Positions 48,545 through 58,022 are shown, numbered from the stretch's first letter. The stretch is 64,000 nt of DNA from Bacteriovorax sp. BSW11_IV (GCF_000447755.1 NZ_AUNE01000004.1:1-64000), one strand, 5' to 3'. A program made the numbers and translations. Notes: generated by a model from the sequence alone, not told the origin.

Positions 48545-50776
48545 ATGAAAAAGATAATTAGTGCACTCGCTTTATTTTCACTGCTGAATATTCAAATAAC
48601 CTTCCAGACAAATGTTTTGAAGGTTGAGCTTTCACAGGCCGTTGCGGCCGAACAGCAGAAGTCTACGACGAATACAAAACAGAAAAGTGAGCAGATGGAT
48701 ACTGAAAAGGGTGGGGACTTTATGAACATCATTACGATGATGCTTATGGGTTACATTCTTTCTCGACAAGTTATAATGTGTAAGCCTGTTCCAACTGATG
48801 TTATGGTTGCGGCCGGAGCTGGAATAGTCTACGTAGGTGGAGAAATTTATTCTCTTAATGCCTACAAGAAAATGAAAGATGAAAAAATTGATTATGTCGT
48901 TACTGAAGATGGCTCAGCTAATGAAGATCAAATTGAATATTTGAACAAACAAAAAGAATCTTATCAAGATGTTATTAAAACAGCTAAAACAAAAAAGATG
49001 ATTCAATTAGCCGCTACAGTTGGATTAGGTGCCGCTGCAGTCATGGCATATATGATTGATACAAAAGAAAAAATTGCAGCTACGACATGTGCTATGTGTG
49101 GAGCAAATGCTGGTATTGAAGGAAAAAGAGTTATTCTTGTTTCAACGCCTACTCAACCGTCAGCAGCAGTAAAGACGGAAGTCACTGCTCTTGATACTGC
49201 ATCAACGGCAGCATGCACGGCTGCTAATGCAGAAGCACTAGGAACTTTATCTACTCAACTTTCTGCATGTGTGGAAAAACAAACTTTCGCCGCCTTAAAT
49301 ACAATGGCATGTGCTCCATTGACTGTCGGATCAAATAAGTTATTTAATCCAAATAGTATTGAATCGAAATTATTAGCAAATAATTTTACAGAAACTTTTT
49401 TTCAAGACGTTTTAATTTCATTAAAAGACTCAGGTCTAGATCATGAAATTGCATCTGACTATTTAGATCAGTATCACTCATTAAATCTTCTTGCAAAAAT
49501 ATCACCTTTTAAATTGAATCAACCTAACAATAATGATTCAAATATCGATTCTTATTTCAAAGCTAGGGATTATGATCGTTTTTTGGAAGGTGAAGTTTCG
49601 AGTTTATCGATAGATGACTATAAGAAATATCAGAATAATTTAAATGAACTTGATCTTCCTAAAAAAGATTTGAATTCATTTTTAAGTTTCGCTGCTCAAA
49701 AAGGAATGGATTTAATCTTTCCTGAAGCAAATGCAAGTATTATGGGCTTCGGACCTGTTGCAATGGGTGTTGTCGCAGCATTGTTTATGCCACTTAATTC
49801 AATGACTGATGTCCACATGGCCCATCCTTTCACCAGAGCGATTATTTATGGTGTTCTTACAGGTATGGCCTATATGTCTACGAGATCAATTGATAATGTT
49901 ATTTCTAAAGCAGAAGGCAATATCGAGAAGATTGATGGAATCATTAAAAAGTTAATGTACTACGGAACTGAAAAGAAATTAGATGGTTCTTATAAAATGT
50001 TGAGTAATGGTTCATTTAAACCATTCGACAAAGGCCGTGCAATAAACATTTCTGATGGTAATTCAAAAATGTCATGTGTTGTAGAAGGTTCTAAACCAGG
50101 AGTATGTGGTTCACTTGGTAGTGCAATTAGAAATTCTTCAACATTCTCTTCATTACCTTCTAATTTTGCTACAACTGTTGGAACCTTAGGTGATGTTGCA
50201 GATGGTGTTCAAGGAAGTGCGACAATAGGATCAGGAACTTTAAGTTCAATGGATGCACTTGGTAGTCAAAGTAATGCCATTGGTAAATTAATGAAGGATC
50301 AAAAGAAAAAACTTTCAGATTTGATGAATAAAAATGGTAAAAAGGGACCAAATCTAGATGCAATGGCATCAAAGCTTCAAGCTAAAATGAAAAAAGCTGT
50401 TGAAGACGGTCTCAAAAAGAAAGGAATGACACCTGAAGGATTCCTTGCAAGTGCTGGTATTGCTGCACCTATTGAGGCGCAAAAAGAAAAGGCAGAAGAA
50501 GTGGCGGCAGTTAATACTGAGGCCCTAAAAAATGCAGGGCTAGTTGATTCAAAGGCCAATACAAATTCAGGAATGAACGACTTTAAATTTACTGATCTGG
50601 ATTCAGAGGAAAGTAATGGTATGGACGCAACTGATGATGCTGTTGCCGCATTAAATGAATCTCGTGAGAGTCAGGATGATATTATTAAAAACAAAGATGT
50701 CTCAATTTTTAAAGTAATTAGTACACGCTATTTGAAATCGGGTTATCCAAGACTTTTAGACGAAATTAAGAAATAA
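48545..50776 (+). CDS. Large exported Ala-rich membrane protein of unknown function (743 aa)
   Basis: ATG 48545 is chosen for its AAGGGA SD; in-frame starts upstream add nothing recognisable. A signal peptide (MKKIISALALFSLLNIQITF) is followed by hydrophobic segments (GDFMNIITMMLMGYILSRQV; MIQLAATVGLGAAAVMAYM; GFGPVAMGVVAALFMPL with AIIYGVLTGMAYM). Cys pairs, including CAMC and one in KMSCVVEGSKPGVC, suggest disulfides. The C-terminal 200 residues are low-complexity and charged. No family is recognised. Monocistronic, with its own terminator. Confidence 0.7.
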   Translation: MKKIISALALFSLLNIQITFQTNVLKVELSQAVAAEQQKSTTNTKQKSEQMDTEKGGDFMNIITMMLMGYILSRQVIMCKPVPTDVMVAAGAGIVYVGGEIYSLNAYKKMKDEKIDYVVTEDGSANEDQIEYLNKQKESYQDVIKTAKTKKMIQLAATVGLGAAAVMAYMIDTKEKIAATTCAMCGANAGIEGKRVILVSTPTQPSAAVKTEVTALDTASTAACTAANAEALGTLSTQLSACVEKQTFAALNTMACAPLTVGSNKLFNPNSIESKLLANNFTETFFQDVLISLKDSGLDHEIASDYLDQYHSLNLLAKISPFKLNQPNNNDSNIDSYFKARDYDRFLEGEVSSLSIDDYKKYQNNLNELDLPKKDLNSFLSFAAQKGMDLIFPEANASIMGFGPVAMGVVAALFMPLNSMTDVHMAHPFTRAIIYGVLTGMAYMSTRSIDNVISKAEGNIEKIDGIIKKLMYYGTEKKLDGSYKMLSNGSFKPFDKGRAINISDGNSKMSCVVEGSKPGVCGSLGSAIRNSSTFSSLPSNFATTVGTLGDVADGVQGSATIGSGTLSSMDALGSQSNAIGKLMKDQKKKLSDLMNKNGKKGPNLDAMASKLQAKMKKAVEDGLKKKGMTPEGFLASAGIAAPIEAQKEKAEEVAAVNTEALKNAGLVDSKANTNSGMNDFKFTDLDSEESNGMDATDDAVAALNESRESQDDIIKNKDVSIFKVISTRYLKSGYPRLLDEIKK

Positions 50777-50777
50777 A

Positions 50778-50804
50778 AAAAGGGAGCTTCTAGCTCCCTT
50801 TTTT
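50778..50804. terminator. Bidirectional terminator
   Basis: GGGAGC and GCTCCC enclose TTCTA, with A-runs on the left and T-runs on the right, so it works in both directions for the convergent genes on each side. Confidence 0.9.
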
Positions 50805-51153
50805 ATTTTGTTTTAACTTGTCTTAATCTACTACTCAAATCAGCATTGGCCCCTTTATTATCTGGACAGTTTGTAGGTTCGTAAGAAAAACCACCTGAGT
50901 CATGAAAATAAGTGTGTTTTTTATGTCCTTGATAATACCATTCGTTATGATGCCAGATCGAAACGATTAAACCTTTTTGTTCGATTTTCTCTAGTCGATA
51001 AATATTATTCCCAAGACTTGAGATATTTCTATATTTTTCGTTCAACTCTTTAATACATGAGTTTTCTTGATAACCAATTTTAGGGATATCTTGACTAGTA
51101 CAAGCAACTAAGAAAAAAAGAATAAATAAAGTTGGAATGATTATATGATTCAT
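50803..51153 (-). CDS. Small lipoprotein (116 aa), unknown
   Basis: ATG 51153, with AGGG six bases upstream, is preferred over the GTG two codons earlier. The signal peptide MNHIIIPTLFILFFLVAC ends in a lipobox. The mature part has two further Cys (NSCIKE, TNCPDN) and an aromatic and His-rich centre (IWHHNEWYYQGHKKHTYFHD) that could bind metal. No family is recognised. Its SD lies within a strong inverted repeat. Confidence 0.65.
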   Translation of the reverse strand: MNHIIIPTLFILFFLVACTSQDIPKIGYQENSCIKELNEKYRNISSLGNNIYRLEKIEQKGLIVSIWHHNEWYYQGHKKHTYFHDSGGFSYEPTNCPDNKGANADLSSRLRQVKTK

Positions 51154-51154
51154 G

Positions 51155-51192
51155 AACACCCTTTTGCGATTGATGATATCGGAAAGGGTGTT
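51155..51192 (-). promoter_or_regulatory. Leader hairpin holding the SD of the 116-aa lipoprotein gene
   Basis: AACACCCTTT and AAAGGGTGTT are perfect 10-bp complements with an 18-nt loop. On the minus strand the 3' arm contains AGGG and ends two bases before the ATG at 51153. There is no U-tract after the stem, which argues for translational control rather than termination. Confidence 0.55.
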
Positions 51193-51229
51193 ATGAAACT
51201 TGAAGGCATTTTAAATTAAAATATGGTTT

Positions 51230-52570
51230 CTACCAACTTTCAGAAACATCGGATTGTTCATTTAAGATATGATAGGCCCATGCCGCTAGAGAAGTCGCAA
51301 CAACTGTTTTCCAAGACATGATTTTAGTCACCAATTGAAAACACTTTGATCTGTTAACATTTTTTACAGTCATTTCTTTTATATTAATTTTGGAATAGGG
51401 TTCCCAGTTGTTATCTATTTGTTGAAAAAGATCCTGAAAATTTTTAAAGTTTGTTAAAAGAGAACCGATTTGTTCTTGGATTTCCTTAACGGCCTTAGCT
51501 CTCTTTTCTTCATTTTTTATAGATGAAGCGACATAAAGAGAAATCTTTAATTTATCAATTTGAGCACCATAACCGCCAACGGCCCACTGTACTTTGAAAA
51601 AGTTTGTCTTGTTTATTTCTTTTTCGTGCTTAAGAATTTTTGCATTTTCAAGCATTAGTGAATAAGTGAAATTAAAGTAGTCGATGACTCTATCTGTGTA
51701 CCACATCTTTTCCATAGTATTAAGTTCGCTCATCGCAAGTTCGACTTCTTTATTTATATCGATGGCGATGATTTCATCTGGACTGAAACTTTCTGGGAAC
51801 TTCTTTAGTGCTTGGTATCCAACTTCTAAATGTCGCATTTTATAATCGAGTTTCTGTGAAAATTTTAACGATTCATTTGTGAATACGCTCTGTGTTTGCG
51901 CCGTAGATTCTAGGGTTGATTGCCACTTCTTTCTGAATTGTTTTCTGTAAACCATACGGCTATAGAGGGCCTTGTATTTATCAATTGGATTATACTTTCC
52001 TACTGGCCATAAAAGTGTACTGGCCGTTTTAATCTTGTCCGAGATTGCTCTAGAGATAAACGCGACAAATTTACAAAGAGGGACGGGGCTTATGTTATGG
52101 TCAATGATCTCACCAATGGCAGAAACGATAATATAAACGAGTCCATATCTTCTACCACCTGCGACCTCTGACCAAACCATATCAGAGAGAATATGACCAA
52201 GTTCAGGAATGAAGGTGATGATTCGCTCCATGATTTCACGAAATTTCCCATGATTATCGACCTGAAGCTCTGAAATATCACACTCACAATATTCGCGTAC
52301 TGTTTCTTCATAGGCCTTGATATGAGACTTTACAACCATCGCCAATGTCGTTTCTGGTAAATAGTATTTAGTCTGCCCAATTTCTATTTTAACAAGATTT
52401 AGCGCCTTTACGTCACTATCTGAATAAGATTTATCGACTGATAAATTTTGAAAAAGTTCCCTGTATGACTCTTGTAATTCCTCTTTGTGATGATCGTGAT
52501 CATGATCATCATGGGCAAGAGATAGCGTAGAAGCAAGTGCTAGTATTAAGGCAAAAATTATTGATTTCAT
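51230..52570 (-). CDS. Secreted protein with His/Asp-rich N-terminus (446 aa)
   Basis: The signal peptide (MKSIIFALILALASTLSLAH) exposes a mature N-terminus HDDHDHDHHKEE, a likely metal-binding strand like those of zinc-uptake proteins. The rest is a long, mostly helical, charged protein with a few Cys (YCECD) and a hydrophobic stretch near the C-terminus (TVVATSLAAWAYHIL). I recognise no family. It precedes the 116-aa lipoprotein gene on the same strand; the two may form a unit. Confidence 0.65.
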   Translation of the reverse strand: MKSIIFALILALASTLSLAHDDHDHDHHKEELQESYRELFQNLSVDKSYSDSDVKALNLVKIEIGQTKYYLPETTLAMVVKSHIKAYEETVREYCECDISELQVDNHGKFREIMERIITFIPELGHILSDMVWSEVAGGRRYGLVYIIVSAIGEIIDHNISPVPLCKFVAFISRAISDKIKTASTLLWPVGKYNPIDKYKALYSRMVYRKQFRKKWQSTLESTAQTQSVFTNESLKFSQKLDYKMRHLEVGYQALKKFPESFSPDEIIAIDINKEVELAMSELNTMEKMWYTDRVIDYFNFTYSLMLENAKILKHEKEINKTNFFKVQWAVGGYGAQIDKLKISLYVASSIKNEEKRAKAVKEIQEQIGSLLTNFKNFQDLFQQIDNNWEPYSKINIKEMTVKNVNRSKCFQLVTKIMSWKTVVATSLAAWAYHILNEQSDVSESW

Positions 52571-52687
52571 GGGCCTATTTTTGCTCTGATCGAGGAGAAT
52601 TACAAAGCAATTAGACAGTGATTATAAAAATTATAGGAGCTGTACAAAAGTTTGGTTAATGAAACTTCTTGGTAGTATCCTCCCAAA

Positions 52688-53464
52688 ATGAGAAAAATTA
52701 TTATCCTATTACTTTTAATATCTATAAAGGGCTTCGCACTGTCTTTGAATACTGAAATGACTGTGGAGCTTGATTCAACCTTAACCCGTGAAGAAGGGCA
52801 CCAACTCAATTCTGCTGAAAATGAATTGAGTATTTCGATTGAAAAGAAATTTCTAGAAATATTTAGTCTAGGGCCAAAAGTGATTTTTTCATCAGAAATG
52901 GGAAAGGGAAGCGAGCCCATCTCAAGACTACACTCATTAGGACCTATGGCCAGTGTTGGGTCATCTTTTTTCAACGATAAGCTAGTGGTTGGACTAAGTT
53001 ACTCTTATCAATTTATTCAAGATAACTACCTTCAAAATAAGTATTCCCTAAAAGGGGAGCATCAAACTGAAGCAAGCATTCTCTATATATTTAATCCACT
53101 GTTTTCTACTGAGATTTATGGAGAGTTTGTTAAATTTGCAGGTGGAATTCCACTTTATAGTGCGACTTCTGATTATGATTATATTTATGGAATCAATCTA
53201 AAATTTGATTTCGAAAATTTTAATATGGGACAGGCCTTCGAAAGAAATGTTTCGGCCCAGCTGAATGAATTTCATAAGAGATCAAATAAAGTCTATGATC
53301 GTTGGCATTTTATTTCTTACGTCGGGACGAGTGTTTATGGCATTGATGCAGAAGTCTCTGCAATACTTTACCCACTTCGAAACAACTATTACAAAACATT
53401 CGCAAAAGATACATTTAAAGTTTTTGATATTGGTTTAAATATTTCAAAGAAATTGGAGTTCTAA
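52688..53464 (+). CDS. Probable outer-membrane beta-barrel protein (258 aa)
   Basis: A signal peptide (MRKIIILLLLISIKGFAL) is followed by about 240 residues of alternating strands (VVGLSYSYQFIQ, TEASILYIFNP, FSTEIYGEFVKFAG) ending in Phe after KKLEF, the C-terminal signature recognised by BamA. A barrel of 10-12 strands is plausible. The TAA overlaps the ATG of the next lipoprotein gene (TAATG), so the pair is translationally coupled and may form one outer-membrane complex. Function unknown. Confidence 0.65.
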   Translation: MRKIIILLLLISIKGFALSLNTEMTVELDSTLTREEGHQLNSAENELSISIEKKFLEIFSLGPKVIFSSEMGKGSEPISRLHSLGPMASVGSSFFNDKLVVGLSYSYQFIQDNYLQNKYSLKGEHQTEASILYIFNPLFSTEIYGEFVKFAGGIPLYSATSDYDYIYGINLKFDFENFNMGQAFERNVSAQLNEFHKRSNKVYDRWHFISYVGTSVYGIDAEVSAILYPLRNNYYKTFAKDTFKVFDIGLNISKKLEF

Positions 53465-54465
53465 TGAAGAAGATATTGTTATTATCAATGGTTCTGTTGA
53501 TTTCTTGTGGCCGTAAACAAGACGATCCTCAAGTAGCAAAAGATAAAGAAAACCTTGCCCAAATTAGTGGGACAGTTAATTACAATAAAAATGGGTACCG
53601 CAATATTTACTTGAATCAAAAAATTCAGGATGTAAGTGTCGTTGTTGAAGAAGATGCTTATGAGAAGAGTATTGTTGTTGAAATAAAGCCAACCTGCTCA
53701 GAAGAAGTTATGAGATTTATGGGCCTAGTTCCTAATGGTCCTTTCAGTACGAAACTAGAACTTGTTAAAGGCACTGCTGATATAAACGTTGCACTGAAGT
53801 GTGTTAATGAAGACTGCTCGCGCTTTGTTGTAAATGTAGTAGAAGATAAAGAAGGTGAGCAAGGACAGTACCCGATTCTGGTTGAGAAAAAAGAAGAGCT
53901 TTATCTTCAGAGTTGGACACCAAAAGGACAGGGCGTAAGTACTCGTCAGGAATTTGATAATGTTGATCTGTGTAAAGTGGTCGAAGCTAAAAACAAAAAG
54001 ACAATTGGTCTCTTTGTGGATTTTGATGATGTTGATGACCAATTAGGCTTCATTGATAGCTTCTTTAAAGATTCACAAAGTAAAAAAGCTTCAGAAGTTC
54101 TTGTGAGTAAATGTGAGAATGAACTTAAAGGTACATTTGTAAAAGAATCTATGGGAACAGTTTATTTTAATATGATGAGCTCTCGTCGTATGAATTTAAA
54201 TACTTTCCAATTTGAATACGATAACTTCTCTTACGGTCAATGTGTAGTTGAAAGCAATATTACGTATACTGAACTTTCTGTGTATGCAGAAGGTCAAACG
54301 AGAGAAAGCGCTCTTAAAAATGCTCAGCTACAATGTGTAAATGTTTTAAGAGGTTATGTAGACGATCACTATGAGCGCGAAGTTCATAAAGTGGCAAAGT
54401 CTAATAAGTGGCTTGCTAAATTAAAGTGTCATGAGCTAAAAGGGGAAGAACACTTTAGCTTATAA
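53464..54465 (+). CDS. Lipoprotein coupled to the barrel protein (333 aa)
   Basis: Signal peptide MKKILLLSMVLLISC with lipobox ISC, then about 315 residues with eight or so Cys (for instance KPTCSEE, ALKCVNEDCSRF, DLCKVV, KCENEL) that could form several disulfides. No domain is recognised. ATG 53464 overlaps the preceding stop by one base, and TTGGAG upstream is a good SD. Confidence 0.65.
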   Translation: MKKILLLSMVLLISCGRKQDDPQVAKDKENLAQISGTVNYNKNGYRNIYLNQKIQDVSVVVEEDAYEKSIVVEIKPTCSEEVMRFMGLVPNGPFSTKLELVKGTADINVALKCVNEDCSRFVVNVVEDKEGEQGQYPILVEKKEELYLQSWTPKGQGVSTRQEFDNVDLCKVVEAKNKKTIGLFVDFDDVDDQLGFIDSFFKDSQSKKASEVLVSKCENELKGTFVKESMGTVYFNMMSSRRMNLNTFQFEYDNFSYGQCVVESNITYTELSVYAEGQTRESALKNAQLQCVNVLRGYVDDHYEREVHKVAKSNKWLAKLKCHELKGEEHFSL

Positions 54466-54470
54466 AAAAT

Positions 54471-55265
54471 ATGACAATATACTTAATCTATATGGTCCTA
54501 GGTATTTTCGCTGGGACACTTTCTGGACTTTTTGGAATTGGTGGTGGGATTGTAATTGTTCCCACCCTGGTTTTTTGTTTTAAGGCAATGAACTTTCCTG
54601 ACAGCATGATCATGCACATGGCATTAGGGACTTCCTTGGCCACAATTTTCTTTACGGCACTCAACTCAGTTTATGCCCACCATAAAAAGAATAACGTTTC
54701 ATGGAACCTCGTTTTAAAGCTTGGAATTGGAATTGTTATTGGAACTGCGAGTGGGGGATTTCTTTCTCACATATTGTCAGCAAAAACATTGGCCATTATT
54801 TTTGCTTGTTATATTAGTTTCGTTTCAATGAAAATGTGGTTCGGATTAAATAGTGAAGGCGTAAGAAGAAGTGTTCCACTTCTCGTGTATAATTGTGTCG
54901 GTTTTATAATTGGTTTTAAGTCTGCATTACTAGGAATTGGTGGTGGTACTATAAGCATTCCTTTTCTAACTTATTCGGGTGAGCCGATGAAGAAGGCCGT
55001 AGGAGTATCAGCTGCCCTTGGACTGCCAATTGCATTTGTCGGTGCCATCACTTATGCAATGAATGGGCAAAGCGTGGCAGGACTTCCAGAACATAGTTTT
55101 GGTTTTATCTATGTGCCAGCACTTGTTGGAATCGTTTTAACGAGCTCTATTTTTGCAAGATTTGGAGCAGCTCTTTCTCATAAGCTGCCCCAAGATAAGA
55201 TGAGAAAAGGATTCGCACTGTTTTTAATGGTTGTTGCCATTAAAACTATTATTTCTTTTTTATAA
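54471..55265 (+). CDS. TauE/SafE (TSUP)-family membrane transporter
   Basis: About eight hydrophobic helices and the two internal repeats of the TSUP family, each with a GIGGG motif: LSGLFGIGGGIVIVPTLV and SALLGIGGGTISIPFLT. The family exports sulfite, sulfoacetate or related anions, or takes up organosulfur compounds. Without a sulfur-metabolism neighbour the substrate is open. 264 residues is standard. Its 3' end overlaps the convergent acetyltransferase gene by 6 bp. Confidence 0.88.
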   Translation: MTIYLIYMVLGIFAGTLSGLFGIGGGIVIVPTLVFCFKAMNFPDSMIMHMALGTSLATIFFTALNSVYAHHKKNNVSWNLVLKLGIGIVIGTASGGFLSHILSAKTLAIIFACYISFVSMKMWFGLNSEGVRRSVPLLVYNCVGFIIGFKSALLGIGGGTISIPFLTYSGEPMKKAVGVSAALGLPIAFVGAITYAMNGQSVAGLPEHSFGFIYVPALVGIVLTSSIFARFGAALSHKLPQDKMRKGFALFLMVVAIKTIISFL

Positions 55266-55775
55266 TTTATATTCGTAAAGATGAAACCCTTCTTCATAGT
55301 AGGGTTTCATGAGTCCATCCTTGTATTGAAGAATATCTTTTTTCTTCTCGAATTTTTTTGTAAAACCGTATTTCTCATAGGCCTTAATGGCCCATTTTGC
55401 ATCTGGATGGGCAATCAGAATCATAGAGTCTTGCCCTTTTTTCTCAGACATAAATTTGGCAAAATCCATTAAACGTTTGCCATGTCCTTTACCAACATGA
55501 GAAGCATCTAGGTAGATGTAGCCTAGGTATGTTTGCTTTCCAAAATACTGCATGGAAATAGTTCCGACGTCATTTTTTTTATCATCTGTTCCTATATAGA
55601 AATCTCTCATTTCATAGTTCTTCTTCATCCATTTCTGATCTACACAGTGTTCTGGCATATCTTTAGGATCGACAATTGGTCTGTACCATTCGGCCGACGA
55701 ATTGATAAAGCGAGCAATCTTTTTCATATCTTCGAAATTCGCTCTTTGAATAGTAAATGTTTTAGCAGGTTTCAT
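55260..55775 (-). CDS. GNAT-family N-acetyltransferase
   Basis: 171 residues with the acetyl-CoA site in YIYLDASHVGKGHGKRLMDFAKFM (Q/R-x-x-G-x-G/A-like V-G-K-G-H-G-K-R) and the following AIKAYEKYGFTKKFEKK, the usual GNAT strand-helix end. It may acetylate a small amine or protein. It overlaps the M20 peptidase gene by 14 bp, so the two are co-transcribed. Confidence 0.85.
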   Translation of the reverse strand: MKPAKTFTIQRANFEDMKKIARFINSSAEWYRPIVDPKDMPEHCVDQKWMKKNYEMRDFYIGTDDKKNDVGTISMQYFGKQTYLGYIYLDASHVGKGHGKRLMDFAKFMSEKKGQDSMILIAHPDAKWAIKAYEKYGFTKKFEKKKDILQYKDGLMKPYYEEGFHLYEYKL

Positions 55776-56967
55776 GTAAGACTCCTTGATTAATTTTTTT
55801 GATCAATTGATAAAGAGTGTCTCCACGAGTTTTAATACTCGTTAGTTCAATATATTCATTTTCTGTGTGCATTCCTGCACCAATTGGGCCTAGTCCATCG
55901 AGGATAACTTTTCCCTTAGAACTGAAGTAATTCGCATCAGCAGCGCCACCGACAACCCTTTCTTTGATCGATATTTTCTCATTTTCTTTAATGAGCTCTT
56001 TGTAGACTTCAAATAGCTTTCGACTCTGAATACTTTTTGCAAGAGGTGGGCAGTCATCAACAATTTCGTAAGTAACATTTGAGAATTGTGTTTGATTTTT
56101 ATTATGAACATTTCTACTTTCTAATATATCTGAAATTTTAGCACTCACTTCCTCGCGACTATCAAAACACGGGAAGCGAACATCAAGTTGTGCATAGGCC
56201 TTGTCACTTACGATATTATGTTTTTCTCCACCTTCAATTTTTCCAACATTGACTGTGATGTCCTTATCGTAATTTGTAAGTTCATGGATCTTTGCCATTT
56301 GGATTGCAAGTTCTGCACAAGCATTCACTCCATGGGCGTGATGTCGTCCTGCATGGGCAGATTGACCTTCAAATGTTATATCGTACCAACGATTTCCTTT
56401 TCGTGAACTTATGATGTCACCGTTTTCTAGAGCAGGCTCAAGACCTAAAATAACATCTGAGTCTTTTGCATAATGTTCAAATATTTCTTGAAAACCAGGA
56501 GAGCCCATCTCTTCATTTGGTGAGCAAATGAAGCGTATTCCGTAGTTTGAAAGATCTTCATTCTTTTCGGCCAAACGAGACAGAGCATATATTCCGACAG
56601 TGACACCACCCTTATTATCGATGATACCCGAACCAAATATTTTATTGTCAGATGAACTGACGATAGGATTCTTCGATAAGGGATAGACTGTGTCTGCGTG
56701 ACAGATAAGAGTAATATATTTTTCTCTTTTATTTTTTGATTGAGCTACAAGTAGGTGTCCACTTCTTGAATGATTGTCAGGATTGGGGATTAAATTTGTT
56801 TCGAGGTTGAGTTCAGTTAATTTATCTTTCAAAATTTTTTGAACTTGATTCACTCCACAAATATTATCTGTTTCAGAACTTATCGATGTTAATTTTTTTA
56901 GAAAACGATTCCAATATTGGATAAAATCCTCCTCGGTGATTAACACGTTAAAAAACAATTGACCCAT
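55762..56967 (-). CDS. M20-family zinc peptidase (carboxypeptidase G2-like)
   Basis: Dinuclear zinc hydrolase: LICHADTVYPL (first ligand and catalytic Asp), GSGIIDNKGGV (bridging Asp), CSPNEEMGSPGF (catalytic Glu pair), a dimerisation lid starting RKGNRWYDITFEGQSAHAG, and the late His in IGAGMHTENEY. It cleaves C-terminal or N-acyl amino acids. About 400 residues is typical. ATG 56967 is used; a TTG lies two codons earlier and no strong SD is seen. No signal peptide, so cytoplasmic. Confidence 0.9.
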   Translation of the reverse strand: MGQLFFNVLITEEDFIQYWNRFLKKLTSISSETDNICGVNQVQKILKDKLTELNLETNLIPNPDNHSRSGHLLVAQSKNKREKYITLICHADTVYPLSKNPIVSSSDNKIFGSGIIDNKGGVTVGIYALSRLAEKNEDLSNYGIRFICSPNEEMGSPGFQEIFEHYAKDSDVILGLEPALENGDIISSRKGNRWYDITFEGQSAHAGRHHAHGVNACAELAIQMAKIHELTNYDKDITVNVGKIEGGEKHNIVSDKAYAQLDVRFPCFDSREEVSAKISDILESRNVHNKNQTQFSNVTYEIVDDCPPLAKSIQSRKLFEVYKELIKENEKISIKERVVGGAADANYFSSKGKVILDGLGPIGAGMHTENEYIELTSIKTRGDTLYQLIKKINQGVLHETC

Positions 56968-57062
56968 AAACAACTGCTTTAACTGTCAATTCGTATAAAC
57001 CTAATTAATTTTTTGATTGTGGGGAGTTAATCTGTTATAAATAGGGAACTAGAGGAGGTACA

Positions 57063-58022
57063 ATGAATAACTTAAATGATATTAATTGGAACCACTTATT
57101 TTGTTTTTACGAAGTTGCAAAAGCTCAATCCCTCAAAAAGGGAGCTGCTTATTTGCAAACTGCGCCTTCAACTTTAAGTGAAAAATTAAAAAAATTAGAA
57201 CAGACATTGAACAAAAAACTCTTCATCAGAAGCTCTAGTGGTTTAAAGCTTACGATGGATGGAGAATTTCTATTTGATCAAATCAGCACCATTTTTGAAA
57301 ATGGTAGAAAAGTTATTGAAAGTCTATCTGGTGATATCGTCGGTGGCTATCCTGTTCAAGTCGGTATTGAAGAGACATTTTCGACTGAAATCGCTGCAGA
57401 ATTTGCTTCTCAATATTGGGATTTATTCGCTCCATTTGGAACTGTAAATACATTGAGACAAGCAGATCATGAAGTTCTTATCGAGAACCTTGTGCAAGAT
57501 AAAATTGATTTTGGTCTCTCACTTAGAGTTCCTAAGAGAAAGAATATTGAGTATGCAGAAGTTGATTCATTTGAAATTGTTTTTTGTTGTTCTGATGAGC
57601 TGTACGATAAATTTAAAAATGAACATGATATCCTTATCAATATCCCTTTTGCAGAAGCTCCATGGGATAAAAGTCTCAATGATTCAATATACGAACATTT
57701 GAGAAAAAATAATGTTCGGCCTCGAGAAAAAATTACAAGTGATCACCCAGAGTTTTTAAAGAAACTTTGTCAACGTGGTCGCTGTGTAATGTTTTTGCCT
57801 AAAAATCCATTAGAAGATTATGAAGGTTTAAAAACTTTTCAATTTGGACAACCTCTTAGAATTGCTTTATACGCACTATGGAAAAAAGATAGGGAAGGAT
57901 TGGTCTCTATAAAGAAGTTAAAAGAGCTTATTAATTCTAAGCTCTCGCAAGTTCCCGAACGATATGCTGATGTGGACTATCAGATTGAAGTTTCAGATAT
58001 TTCAGACGATTTACTTGTTTGA
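57063..58022 (+). CDS. LysR-family transcriptional regulator
   Basis: Winged helix-turn-helix at residues 8-70 (NHLFCFYEVAKAQSLKKGAAYL, STLSEKLKKLEQTLNKKLFIRSSSGLKLT) followed by a periplasmic-binding-like effector domain. ATG has AGAGGAGG upstream. It diverges from the M20 peptidase gene, the usual arrangement for a LysR regulator and its target, so it may control that operon. Overlaps the convergent LysR gene by 12 bp. Confidence 0.85.
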   Translation: MNNLNDINWNHLFCFYEVAKAQSLKKGAAYLQTAPSTLSEKLKKLEQTLNKKLFIRSSSGLKLTMDGEFLFDQISTIFENGRKVIESLSGDIVGGYPVQVGIEETFSTEIAAEFASQYWDLFAPFGTVNTLRQADHEVLIENLVQDKIDFGLSLRVPKRKNIEYAEVDSFEIVFCCSDELYDKFKNEHDILINIPFAEAPWDKSLNDSIYEHLRKNNVRPREKITSDHPEFLKKLCQRGRCVMFLPKNPLEDYEGLKTFQFGQPLRIALYALWKKDREGLVSIKKLKELINSKLSQVPERYADVDYQIEVSDISDDLLV

